Origin: Fuscovulum blasticum DSM 2131
GTDB taxonomy: Bacteria; Pseudomonadota; Alphaproteobacteria; Rhodobacterales; Rhodobacteraceae
Length of the DNA: 64,000 nucleotides
Assembly (NCBI RefSeq): GCF_003034965.1
Contig: NZ_PZKE01000001.1
Coordinates: 124,001 to 188,000 of the forward strand
Direction: 5' to 3'
In this document: positions 9,538-16,306 of the stretch, piece by piece
How the letters are laid out: every line of letters begins with the position of its first letter
How positions within the stretch are numbered: position 1 is the first letter of the stretch
Made by a program: the position numbers and the translations under genes
Notes under the pieces: model-generated
Databases searched by the model: none
The model's input: only the letters and a program-made list of their open reading frames with translations
Told to the model about the DNA's origin: nothing

Positions 9538-10409
9538 CAGCGGCAGCGGTTCTGGTGACAGGGTTGCAGGGGGCCGCGAACCCTTCGGGCCCCGCCGGGT
9601 TCGTGGGTCGCCACACCTGGAAGATGGAAGATCCGCTGTTCGGCGGGTTTTCCGGCATTGAACTGTCAGACGACGGCAGCCGGTTCGTGGCCCTGTCCGA
9701 CCGTGGAAGTTGGACCGAAGGCACGATCCGGCGCGATGCGACAGGGCAGATCACCGACATCGACGCCGCGCCGCCCGAGAAGCTGAAGGCGCAGGATGAG
9801 GCCCCGCTCAAAAGCAACCGGGCCGACAGCGAGGGGCTGGCGATGGCGCCGGACGGAACGCTTTATGTGTCGTTCGAAGGGGCGGCGCGCATCCTGCGCT
9901 ATCCGGCTTTCGGCAGGTCTGCCGAAAACCTGCCCAGCCCACCCGAATTCCGTGACCTGCCGAAGAATGCCGCACTTGAGGCCCTTGCGGTTGATGCGCA
10001 GGGGCGCCTGTACACCCTGCCCGAAGACACGCGGCAGGGCACCGGCGCGTTTCCGGTGTTCCGCTACGATCCTGAAACCGGCTGGAGCCAGCCTTTCCTG
10101 TTTCCGCGCGATGGCACCTTCCTGCCCGTGGGGGCCGATTTTGGCCCGGACGGCCAGCTTTACGTTCTTGAACGGCAGTTTCGCGGCCTTGGCGGCTTTG
10201 CCTCCCGCGTGCGGGCGGTTGATCCGGCATCGCAGGGCATCGCACAAACGCAGACCGTGCTGGAAACGGCGCCGGGCCAGTATGGCAATCTGGAAGGGTT
10301 GGCAGTGTGGCGCGATGCGGCGGGAGACGTCCGCCTGACGCTGATCGCCGACGACAACTTCCTGTTCCTGCTTTCGACCGAGATCGTCGAATACCGCCTG
10401 CCCCGTTGA
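9510..10409 (+). CDS. esterase-like activity of phytase family protein, exported
   Basis: The 299-residue protein has a hydrophobic signal-like N terminus (LGLTAAAVLVTGLQGAANP). It folds as a beta-propeller, seen as repeated short motifs: FSGIELSDDGSRFVALSDRG, EGLAMAPDGTLYVSFEG, LEALAVDAQGRLYTLPED, VGADFGPDGQLYVLERQF and NLEGLAVW. This is the phytase-like esterase family found in many alphaproteobacteria; the true substrate is unknown. The ATG at 9510 lies inside mepA (28-base overlap) and is chosen because it alone gives a signal peptide. Co-expression with mepA suggests an envelope role. Confidence 0.88.
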   Translation: MQRRARLGLTAAAVLVTGLQGAANPSGPAGFVGRHTWKMEDPLFGGFSGIELSDDGSRFVALSDRGSWTEGTIRRDATGQITDIDAAPPEKLKAQDEAPLKSNRADSEGLAMAPDGTLYVSFEGAARILRYPAFGRSAENLPSPPEFRDLPKNAALEALAVDAQGRLYTLPEDTRQGTGAFPVFRYDPETGWSQPFLFPRDGTFLPVGADFGPDGQLYVLERQFRGLGGFASRVRAVDPASQGIAQTQTVLETAPGQYGNLEGLAVWRDAAGDVRLTLIADDNFLFLLSTEIVEYRLPR

Positions 10410-10410
10410 C

Positions 10411-10460
10411 GAAAGACCCGGTTCCGCCGTAAGGCGGCGCGTCCCCTGACCCGGGGGCCA
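10411..10460 (+). promoter_or_regulatory. structured leader upstream of yhhQ (two hairpins)
   Basis: Between the esterase stop and yhhQ are CCGCC-GTAA-GGCGG (10424-10437) and CCCC-TGACCC-GGGG (from 10443). An alternative fold pairs CCCGG at 10417-10421 with CCGGG at 10451-10455, enclosing the first hairpin. There is no U-tract, so it is not a clear terminator. Queuosine transporter genes are often controlled by preQ1 riboswitches, but I cannot match a preQ1 class here. Confidence 0.3.
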
Positions 10461-10486
10461 AGTCTCCGCGACCTTGTCAAAACGGA

Positions 10487-11116
10487 ATGGAAATCATGAA
10501 CCGCCTTCTGCCCGGCATCCTTGCCATGGCCGTCATCGTGATGGCCTCGAACATTCTTGTTCAACACCCGATGGGCGCCTACCTCACTTGGGGCGCCCTG
10601 AGCTATCCCTTCGCCTTCCTCGTTACCGATCTGACCAACCGCATCGCCGGCCCGGCCGCCGCGCGACGGGTGGTTCTGGCTGGCTTCGTTACCGGCATCC
10701 TCTGCTCGTTGATTGGCACGCAAATCGTGGGCGAGTTCGGTCCCCTGGTCACGCTGCGCATCGCGCTTGGCTCGGGCTTGGCCTTCCTGTCGGCGCAGAT
10801 GCTGGACGTGGCGATCTTCGATCGGTTGCGCCGTCACCGTTGGTGGGTTGCGCCCTTTGTCTCAACCCTGGTGTCTTCGACGCTGGACACGCTGATCTTC
10901 TTCACCGTCGCCTTCGCCGGCTTTCTGGTGTTTCTGGAGCCCGGGAATGATGTGTCCTGGGCCGCAGGGCCAACCCCTCTTCTGGGCATCGGGCCGGTCT
11001 TGCCGTTCTGGGTTTCGCTGGCCGCAGCCGACTGGTGCGTGAAGATTGGTCTTGATGCCGTCGCACTTGTTCCTTTCCGCATCATTGCCGGAAAACTCAT
11101 GGCACGGGTTGCGTGA
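10487..11116 (+). CDS. yhhQ: queuosine precursor transporter (YhhQ/VUT family)
   Basis: The 209-residue inner-membrane protein has six predicted segments. PMGAYLTWGALSYPFAFLVTDL carries the family's conserved TNR-region motif (VTDLTNR), and the membrane-embedded acidic and polar residues are typical. YhhQ-type proteins import queuosine precursors (preQ0/preQ1) used in tRNA anticodon modification. Two starts compete. The ATG at 10487 (MEIMNRLL) is the longer; the ATG at 10496 (MNRLLPG) has GGAATGGA just upstream and may be the real one. No other queuosine gene is adjacent. Confidence 0.92.
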   Translation: MEIMNRLLPGILAMAVIVMASNILVQHPMGAYLTWGALSYPFAFLVTDLTNRIAGPAAARRVVLAGFVTGILCSLIGTQIVGEFGPLVTLRIALGSGLAFLSAQMLDVAIFDRLRRHRWWVAPFVSTLVSSTLDTLIFFTVAFAGFLVFLEPGNDVSWAAGPTPLLGIGPVLPFWVSLAAADWCVKIGLDAVALVPFRIIAGKLMARVA

Positions 11117-11122
11117 ATTGTT

Positions 11123-11128
11123 TTGACA
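11123..11128 (+). promoter_or_regulatory. -35-like TTGACA box upstream of the 11.2 kb small RNA/microORF
   Basis: A perfect TTGACA lies seven bases after the yhhQ stop, in an AT-richer patch (ttgttttgacaaacacaaaa). A matching -10 hexamer is not obvious at 16-18 bases spacing. It is the best candidate promoter for the short transcript described next. Confidence 0.4.
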
Positions 11129-11169
11129 AACACAAAATCTGTGCCACGTTTCGCCTATCGGCAACTTTT

Positions 11170-11185
11170 GAAAGGAGGTGATCCA
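11170..11185 (+). promoter_or_regulatory. extended Shine-Dalgarno: 16-base complement of the 16S rRNA 3' end
   Basis: GAAAGGAGGTGATCCA is the exact reverse complement of the alphaproteobacterial 16S 3' end, UGGAUCACCUCCUUUC, as I know it. It ends directly against a GTG codon, leaving seven bases between the GGAGG core and the start. Ordinary ribosome sites in this window match only four to six bases. Confidence 0.75.
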
Positions 11186-11242
11186 GTGTCTAGAGGGATA
11201 TTGGAGAGAGGTGTCGGGACAGTCAGGAGGAGTGTTTTCTAG
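11186..11242 (+). CDS. 18-residue microORF with extended Shine-Dalgarno
   Basis: GTG to TAG encodes MSRGILERGVGTVRRSVF, a short basic peptide. The codons AGA, ATA, AGG, AGG and AGT are rare in this GC-rich genome and cluster here, which could slow ribosomes. A second SD-like AGGAGGAG lies inside the frame, 10-18 bases before the stop. The next gene, arfB, rescues stalled ribosomes, so a translation-sensing role is tempting but unproven. The frame may instead be a by-product of a GGA-rich RNA. I know of no family for this peptide. Confidence 0.45.
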   Translation: MSRGILERGVGTVRRSVF

Positions 11243-11312
11243 GGGCAGCCCCTTGGTCAACAGACCACTGATTGGGCCGCTTTCCTAACTGGCCCATCTC
11301 CTTGGAACTCGG

Positions 11313-11346
11313 AAGGGGTCGCCTCTGCTGGCGGCCCTTTCTCTTT
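11313..11346 (+). terminator. intrinsic terminator of the small transcript
   Basis: The stem GGGTCGCC / GGCGGCCC (11316-11323 and 11330-11337, one G-U pair, loop TCTGCT) is extended by A-U pairs and followed by TTTCTCTTT. It lies 19 bases before the arfB ATG, so read-through may feed arfB. Confidence 0.7.
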
Positions 11347-11364
11347 GGCGCTAGGGTTTTCGCC

Positions 11365-11787
11365 ATGCTGCATGTCACCGAAACACTGGCCATCGCCGAC
11401 TGGGAACTGAGCGAAAGCTTCATGCGGTCGTCGGGGCCGGGCGGGCAGAACGTGAACAAGGTTTCCACCGCCGTGGAGCTGCGGTTCGAGGCCGAACGGT
11501 CGCCGCATCTGGCGCCGCCGGTCAAGGCGCGGCTGAAGCGGCTGGCCGGGCGGAAATGGACAGCGGAAGGCGCCATCGTCATCCAGGTGGAAGATACCCG
11601 CAGCCAGGCCCGTAACCGTGAGATTGCCCGCGAACGGCTGGTCGAGATGATCCGCGCCGCGCTGGTGGCGCCGAAGCGGCGCATCGCAACCAAGCCGACG
11701 CTGGGCAGCCAGCGCCGCCGGCTGGTGGCCAAGACCGTGCGGGGCGAAGTGAAGGCGCTGCGCGGCAAGGTCGGGGACGAGGAATGA
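11365..11787 (+). CDS. arfB: alternative ribosome-rescue factor ArfB (peptidyl-tRNA hydrolase, YaeJ type)
   Basis: The 140-residue protein carries the class I release-factor signature SSGPGGQNVNK, with GGQ at residues 26-28, which hydrolyses peptidyl-tRNA. It lacks the codon-recognition domains of RF1/RF2. The Lys/Arg-rich tail (SQRRRLVAKTVRGEVKALRGK) is the part that enters the empty mRNA channel of stalled ribosomes. The frame stays open to 11272 upstream, but the conserved N terminus begins at the ATG at 11365. That ATG has no strong ribosome site, which contrasts with the very strong one of the microORF upstream. Its stop overlaps the next start by four bases (ATGA). Confidence 0.95.
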   Translation: MLHVTETLAIADWELSESFMRSSGPGGQNVNKVSTAVELRFEAERSPHLAPPVKARLKRLAGRKWTAEGAIVIQVEDTRSQARNREIARERLVEMIRAALVAPKRRIATKPTLGSQRRRLVAKTVRGEVKALRGKVGDEE

Positions 11788-12701
11788 TCCCCGAGGCAGC
11801 AATCCAGGCGGCGCGGCATTGGGGCGGCATCCCGACCCGGCTGATTGCCGCGCGGGAAAACATCGTCTGCGAAATGCGCCTGTCCTCCGGTGCGCGGGCC
11901 GCGCTGCGGCTGCACCGGCCGGGTTATCAACCCGCGGCGGCGATCCGGTCAGAGCTGTGGTGGTGCGCGGCACTGGCCAGGCGCGGCGTGCCGGTGCCCG
12001 CACCACTGCCCACATCCGGCGGCGAGATGCTTGTGATGCTGCCGTCGGGCAGCATGGCCTCGGCCGTGGGCTGGCTGGACGGCGCACCGCTGGGGGTGGC
12101 GCGGGTTCCGTTTGACCGGCCGGTGCCGCAGCTTCTGAACCTACACCACAGCCTTGGCCAACTGTTGCGGCAGGTGCATGACGTAACCGCCGGGCTGATC
12201 TTTCCCGAAGATTTCACCCGCCCCCGCTGGGACTGCGACGGGTTTGTCGGCGAAGCGCCGTTCTGGGGCCGCTTCTGGGATCACCCTGCCGCCAGTGCGG
12301 GGGACCGCTCGGTTCTGCTGGCGGCGCGGGGCTTTCTGGCCAGCCAACTGGGCGCGCTGAGGGCCGCACATCCCATCCACGCCGATGTGCTGCGCGAGAA
12401 TGTATTGGTGAATGATCGCTCGGTTTCCCTGATCGACTTTGATGACGCCGGCTGGGGTTTACCGCTCTACGATCTGGGCACCGCCCTTAGCCAATCGCTG
12501 CAGGAACCGGCCTATGCAGAATTGCGCGATGCGCTGATGCAGGGCTATGGAACCACCGACCGCGCTTTGGTCGAAACAATGGTGCTGGCCCGATGCTGCG
12601 CCAGCGTGGGCTGGATGATTCCGCGACTGCAACCCGGCGATCCGGTGATTGACCTGCACATTCGCCGGGCGGTGGTGTGGGCGCGCCATATCATGGGTTG
12701 A
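11784..12701 (+). CDS. phosphotransferase (homoserine kinase II / APH-like kinase)
   Basis: This is a 305-residue small-molecule kinase of the APH/ChoK fold. The catalytic loop HADVLRENVLVND (about 195-207) contains the Asp and Asn that bind substrate and magnesium, and LIDFDDAGWG (about 212-221) is the metal-binding motif. The substrate cannot be read from the sequence; homoserine, choline, an amino sugar or a fructosamine are all possible. The start lies in the arfB stop (ATGA), so the two are coupled. Confidence 0.85.
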   Translation: MIPEAAIQAARHWGGIPTRLIAARENIVCEMRLSSGARAALRLHRPGYQPAAAIRSELWWCAALARRGVPVPAPLPTSGGEMLVMLPSGSMASAVGWLDGAPLGVARVPFDRPVPQLLNLHHSLGQLLRQVHDVTAGLIFPEDFTRPRWDCDGFVGEAPFWGRFWDHPAASAGDRSVLLAARGFLASQLGALRAAHPIHADVLRENVLVNDRSVSLIDFDDAGWGLPLYDLGTALSQSLQEPAYAELRDALMQGYGTTDRALVETMVLARCCASVGWMIPRLQPGDPVIDLHIRRAVVWARHIMG

Positions 12702-12758
12702 ACCGCCGCAGCGGAATCGGTTGCGGGAGGCAATGTGAACGGATAGTCAGCGCCGCGA

Positions 12759-12798
12759 ATGACACTTTCGTTACGAAGGTGTCACAAGCGCATGACAG
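12759..12798 (-). promoter_or_regulatory. PHO-box-like array of four 11-base-spaced heptamers
   Basis: On the + strand heptamers begin at 12759 (ATGACAC), 12770 (GTTACGA), 12781 (GTCACAA) and 12792 (ATGACAG), spaced exactly 11 bases apart. The outer two match the complement of the CTGTCAT half-site at 6 and 7 of 7 positions; the inner two match at 3 and 4. The array reads as a PHO box on the minus strand, just before the PiT start. In Sinorhizobium, PhoB represses the low-affinity Pit system, so a repressor site is plausible. Confidence 0.5.
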
Positions 12799-12806
12799 GC
12801 CAGCCC

Positions 12807-14285
12807 ATGACCTTTGCCCCCGACCCCAAGCAGAACCGCTGGAAGACGCTGGACAAGGATTTGGGGCGGATCGAGTTATTGAAACAGGCAACGGTCGCGA
12901 TCGGCCGGCCCTCGGTGGCAATCGGCATCTCGCTGGCCTTCATCCTGATCTGCGGATTGGCGGCGGCAATCCTGACCGGCCACCAGTCCGGCACGCTGAT
13001 CATCGTCGCCGCTGCGGTGTTCGGGGCCTATATGGCACTGAACATCGGCGCGAACGATGTGGCCAACAACATGGGCCCTGCCGTTGGGGCAAATGCGCTG
13101 ACCATGGGCGGCGCGCTGATCATTGCCGCCATCTTCGAAACGCTTGGCTCACTGATCGCCGGGGGCGATGTGGTCAGCACCATTTCGGGCGGGATCGTCG
13201 CGCCCGAGGCGGTGGCAGACCCCAACACCTTCATCTGGGCGATGATGGCGGCGCTCATCGCCTCGTCCCTGTGGTTGAACCTGGCCACCTGGCTGGGCGC
13301 CCCGGTTTCCACCACACATGCCATTGTTGGCGGTGTGATGGGCGCGGGCATCGTTGCCGCAGGCTTCGGCGCGGTGAACTGGGCCACCATGGGCCAGATC
13401 GTGGCAAGCTGGGTGATTTCGCCCGTTCTGGGCGGTGTGTTCGCGGCACTGTTCCTGGCCTTCATCAAGGGCTTCATCAACGACGTGCCCGACAAGATTG
13501 CCGCCGCCCGCCGCTGGGTGCCGCTGCTGATTGCCATCATGGCGGGCGCCTTCTCGGCCTATCTGGTGGCCAAGGGCCTCAAGAAGCTGGTGGACGTTTC
13601 GCTGAACCAGGCGCTGGTTCTGGGTCTGGTGGTTGCCGTGGCAACCTATTTCATCATGCGGCCCGTGGTGCGCCGCCAGTCCGAGGGGCTGGAAAACCGC
13701 AAGCGCAGCCTGAAGAAACTGTTCGGCCTGCCGCTGATTGCCTCGGCGGCGCTGCTTTCGTTCGCGCATGGGGCCAATGACGTGGCCAATGCGGTGGGGC
13801 CGCTGGCCGCCATCGTGCACGCGGTGCAGGATATGGGCACCTCGGAAAAGGTTACCATCCCGCTTTGGGTGATGATGATCGGCGCCTTCGGCATTTCCTT
13901 CGGGCTGCTGCTGTTCGGGCCCAAGCTCATTCGCATGGTGGGGCAGGAAATCACCAAGCTGAACCCGATGCGCGCCTATTGCGTGGCCCTGTCGGCGGCG
14001 ATCACGGTCATCGTCGCCTCGGCGCTGGGGCTGCCGGTGTCTTCGACCCATATCGCCGTGGGTGGCGTGTTCGGGGTGGGCTTCTATCGCGAATGGCACG
14101 CCGACCGGCAGGCACGGCGGCTGAACCTGCTGAAAGGCAAGCCCGTGGCCGAGGACGAACGTGTGCGGCGCAAGCTGGTTCGGCGCGCGCATGTGCTGGG
14201 CATCGGCGCGGCCTGGGTTGTGACGGTGCCGCTGACGGCGCTGTTGTCCGCCGCAATCTTCTGGGTGCTGAACGCGGTGTTCTGA
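12807..14285 (+). CDS. pit: inorganic phosphate transporter, PiT family
   Basis: This 492-residue inner-membrane symporter moves metal phosphate with protons at low affinity. The duplicated signature GANDVANNMGPAVGANA (first half) and HGANDVANAVGPLAA (second half) identifies the family, and PVSTTHAIVGG and PVSSTHIAVGG mark the repeated re-entrant regions. It has about ten membrane segments and a central cytosolic loop (about 290-320). Open-frame starts exist at 12759, 12792 and 12807. I chose 12807 because it begins MTFAPDPKQNRWKTLDKDLG, close to the conserved start, and because the upstream ATGs lie in the PHO-box-like array. No phoU homologue is adjacent. Confidence 0.93.
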   Translation: MTFAPDPKQNRWKTLDKDLGRIELLKQATVAIGRPSVAIGISLAFILICGLAAAILTGHQSGTLIIVAAAVFGAYMALNIGANDVANNMGPAVGANALTMGGALIIAAIFETLGSLIAGGDVVSTISGGIVAPEAVADPNTFIWAMMAALIASSLWLNLATWLGAPVSTTHAIVGGVMGAGIVAAGFGAVNWATMGQIVASWVISPVLGGVFAALFLAFIKGFINDVPDKIAAARRWVPLLIAIMAGAFSAYLVAKGLKKLVDVSLNQALVLGLVVAVATYFIMRPVVRRQSEGLENRKRSLKKLFGLPLIASAALLSFAHGANDVANAVGPLAAIVHAVQDMGTSEKVTIPLWVMMIGAFGISFGLLLFGPKLIRMVGQEITKLNPMRAYCVALSAAITVIVASALGLPVSSTHIAVGGVFGVGFYREWHADRQARRLNLLKGKPVAEDERVRRKLVRRAHVLGIGAAWVVTVPLTALLSAAIFWVLNAVF

Positions 14286-14291
14286 GGCGCC

Positions 14292-15584
14292 TCAGACCAC
14301 CACGTCGCGCGCCGTCTGGTCGCCCACACCGAACACCCGCTTGTAACGGGCAATTTCATCCGCCGGGCCCATGGCCTTGTTCGGGTTGTCGCTCAGCTTG
14401 ACGGTGGGGCGGCCATTGGCGCTGATCGCCTTGCAGACCAGGCTGAAAGGGGCAAGCCCGTCTTCGGGCACCAGACCGCGGAAGTCGTTGGTCAGCAGGG
14501 TGCCCCAGCCGAAGGACACCTTCACCCGGCCGTGGAAGCGGGCGTAAAGCTGTTCGATCGTGTCCACGTCCAGCCCGTCCGAGAAGATCACCAGCTTTTT
14601 CGACGGATCTTCGCCCCGCTCCTTCCACCAGCGGATCGCGTTTTCCGCGCCGGTCGCGGGATCGCCACTGTCGATACGGATGCCGGTCCAACTGGCCAGC
14701 CAGTCTGGGGCGCGTTTCAGGAAGCCTTCGGTGCCATAGGTATCGGGCAGCATGATCCGCAGGTTGCCGTCATGCTCTTCATGCCAGTCGGCCAGCACCT
14801 GATAGGGCGCTTGCGCCAGTTCGGCGTCGCTGTCGGCCAGCGCGGAATAGACCATGGGCAGTTCATGGGCATTGGTCCCGATCGCCTCGATGTCGCGGCG
14901 CATGGCGATGCGGCAGTTCGAGGTGCCGGTGAACTTGCGCCCCAGCCCTTCCTGCATGGCCTGAACGCACCAGTCCTGCCACAGGAAGCCGTGCCGGCGG
15001 CGGGTGCCGAAATCGGCGATGCGCAGGTGTTCAAGCTGGCGCAGCCGTTCGATCTTTTCCCAGATCCGCGTCATGGCACGGGCGTAAAGCACCTGCAGTT
15101 CGAACCGGCCCATGCCTTTCAAAACCGCGCGTGACCGCAGTTCCATCAGCACCGCCAGCGCCGGAATTTCCCACATCATCACTTCGGGCCAGGCGCCTTC
15201 GAAAGTCAGCTCATACTGACCATCGACCTTTTCCAGATGATAGGGCGGCAGGCGGAGGTTCTCGAACCACTGCATGAAGTCCGAACGGAACATCTGCCGC
15301 TTGCCATAGAAGGTGTTGCCGCGCAGCCAAGTGCTTTCGCCGCGCGACAGTGACAGGCTGCGGACATGGTCCAGTTGTTCGCGCAACTCGCTCTCGTCGA
15401 TCAGATCGGCCAGACGCACCTTTGTGCTGCGGTTGATCAGGCTGAAGACGACGGTCGTATCCGGCTTGTTGCGAAACACCGACTGGCACATCAGCAGCTT
15501 GTAAAAGTCGGTGTCGATCAGCGACCGGACGATCGGATCGATCTTGAAGTTGTGGTTATAGACGCGACTCGCAATATCAACCAT
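14292..15584 (-). CDS. pncB: nicotinate phosphoribosyltransferase
   Basis: The 430-residue product makes nicotinate mononucleotide from nicotinate, PRPP and ATP in NAD salvage. The conserved N-terminal region is DPIVRSLIDTDFYKLLMCQSVF, and the phosphoribosyl and active-site segments are GTSNCRIAMRRDIEAIGTNAHE, GIRIDSGDP and SFGWGTLLTNDFRG. It begins three bases after the end of pncA on the same strand, so the two salvage enzymes form one operon. It converges on the PiT gene with a 6-base gap and shares its terminator region. Confidence 0.97.
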   Translation of the reverse strand: MVDIASRVYNHNFKIDPIVRSLIDTDFYKLLMCQSVFRNKPDTTVVFSLINRSTKVRLADLIDESELREQLDHVRSLSLSRGESTWLRGNTFYGKRQMFRSDFMQWFENLRLPPYHLEKVDGQYELTFEGAWPEVMMWEIPALAVLMELRSRAVLKGMGRFELQVLYARAMTRIWEKIERLRQLEHLRIADFGTRRRHGFLWQDWCVQAMQEGLGRKFTGTSNCRIAMRRDIEAIGTNAHELPMVYSALADSDAELAQAPYQVLADWHEEHDGNLRIMLPDTYGTEGFLKRAPDWLASWTGIRIDSGDPATGAENAIRWWKERGEDPSKKLVIFSDGLDVDTIEQLYARFHGRVKVSFGWGTLLTNDFRGLVPEDGLAPFSLVCKAISANGRPTVKLSDNPNKAMGPADEIARYKRVFGVGDQTARDVVV

Positions 15585-15587
15585 GGC

Positions 15588-16196
15588 TCAGGCCTCCAGC
15601 GCCACGCCGGCGGCGCGCATCTGATCGCGTGCGGTGGCCAGCGATCCATTCAGGTCAATGGCACGGCAGGCCCCCTCCAGCACCGCGGCTCGGAAGCCAA
15701 GGCGGGCGGCATCCAGCGCCGAATAGGCAACGCAATAATCGGTCGCAAGGCCAACGAAGGTCAGCGCGCTGACACCGCGCGACCGAAGATAGCCGTCAAG
15801 CCCGGTGGGGGTGGTGTGGTCATTCTCGAAAAAGGCCGAATAGCTGTCGATCTGCTGCCGGAATCCTTTGCGGATCACCATCTGCGCCGGGTCGGTGCGC
15901 AGGGCTGCGTGAAAGCCCGCGCCGGGGGTGCCGATCACGCAATGCACGGGCCACAGCACCTGCGGGCCATAGGGCATTTCGGTCAGGCTGAACGGTTCGG
16001 CGCCCGGGTGATTGGCGGCAAAGGACGCGTGGTTCGCCGGGTGCCAGTCCTGCGTCAGCACGACGGTGGCGAAATCCTCCATCAGCGCATTGATGCGGGG
16101 GATGATCGCATCGCCCCCGGCCACCGCCAGCGCACCGCCGGGGCAGAAATCGTTCTGCACGTCGATCACGATCAAGGCTTCGCGCGGATCGCGCAT
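15588..16196 (-). CDS. pncA: nicotinamidase PncA
   Basis: The 202-residue cysteine hydrolase converts nicotinamide to nicotinate, feeding pncB directly downstream. The catalytic triad is visible as Asp12 (IVIDVQNDF), Lys110 (VIRKGF) and Cys155 (LATDYCV), and metal ligands lie in TQDWHPANHASF. The frame extends to 16301, but the ATG at 16196 follows GGGAGGGGGC and begins the family's usual N terminus. The promoter lies in the 110-base gap shared with the divergent trhO. Confidence 0.96.
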   Translation of the reverse strand: MRDPREALIVIDVQNDFCPGGALAVAGGDAIIPRINALMEDFATVVLTQDWHPANHASFAANHPGAEPFSLTEMPYGPQVLWPVHCVIGTPGAGFHAALRTDPAQMVIRKGFRQQIDSYSAFFENDHTTPTGLDGYLRSRGVSALTFVGLATDYCVAYSALDAARLGFRAAVLEGACRAIDLNGSLATARDQMRAAGVALEA

Positions 16197-16306
16197 GTCG
16201 CCCCCTCCCCTTCGGCTTCGGCCATTCCGACCTGCGTAAAGGCTTTGGCGGGATTGCGTCAAGCGAAGGTCTTGATTTCGCGGGGGGCACGGGTCAAGCA
16301 AGCGGA

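Larger units (their letters stand above)
11150..11346 (+). ncRNA. candidate small transcript carrying a microORF and intrinsic terminator
   Basis: The 5' end is not fixed; 11150 is a guess from the TTGACA box. In order the element holds a 16-base complement of the 16S rRNA 3' end (11170-11185), an 18-codon frame (11186-11242) and three hairpins: AGGGG-CAG-CCCCT (11241-11253), TGGTC-AACA-GACCA (11254-11267) and GGGCC/GGCCC (11274-11295). Next comes a CTCCTT (11298-11303) that could mask the Shine-Dalgarno, then a terminator stem with a T-rich tail (11313-11346). The 5' half is rich in GGAGG-like motifs. The layout is that of an independent RNA gene and not a simple arfB leader. I do not recognise a named RNA family. 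Confidence 0.5.

Noticed and set aside
10411-10486. Known preQ1 riboswitch
   Set aside because: No match that I can make to preQ1 classes I-III; kept only as an unassigned folded leader.
11170-11185. Fragment of a 16S rRNA gene
   Set aside because: Only 16 bases match, in the complementary sense, and nothing nearby resembles rRNA. A Shine-Dalgarno role explains it better.
12759-12806. First ATG of the phosphate transporter frame at 12759 as the real start
   Set aside because: It would place the PHO-box-like array in coding sequence and add residues (MTLSLRRCHKRM) without family support. 12807 fits better, though this is not certain.
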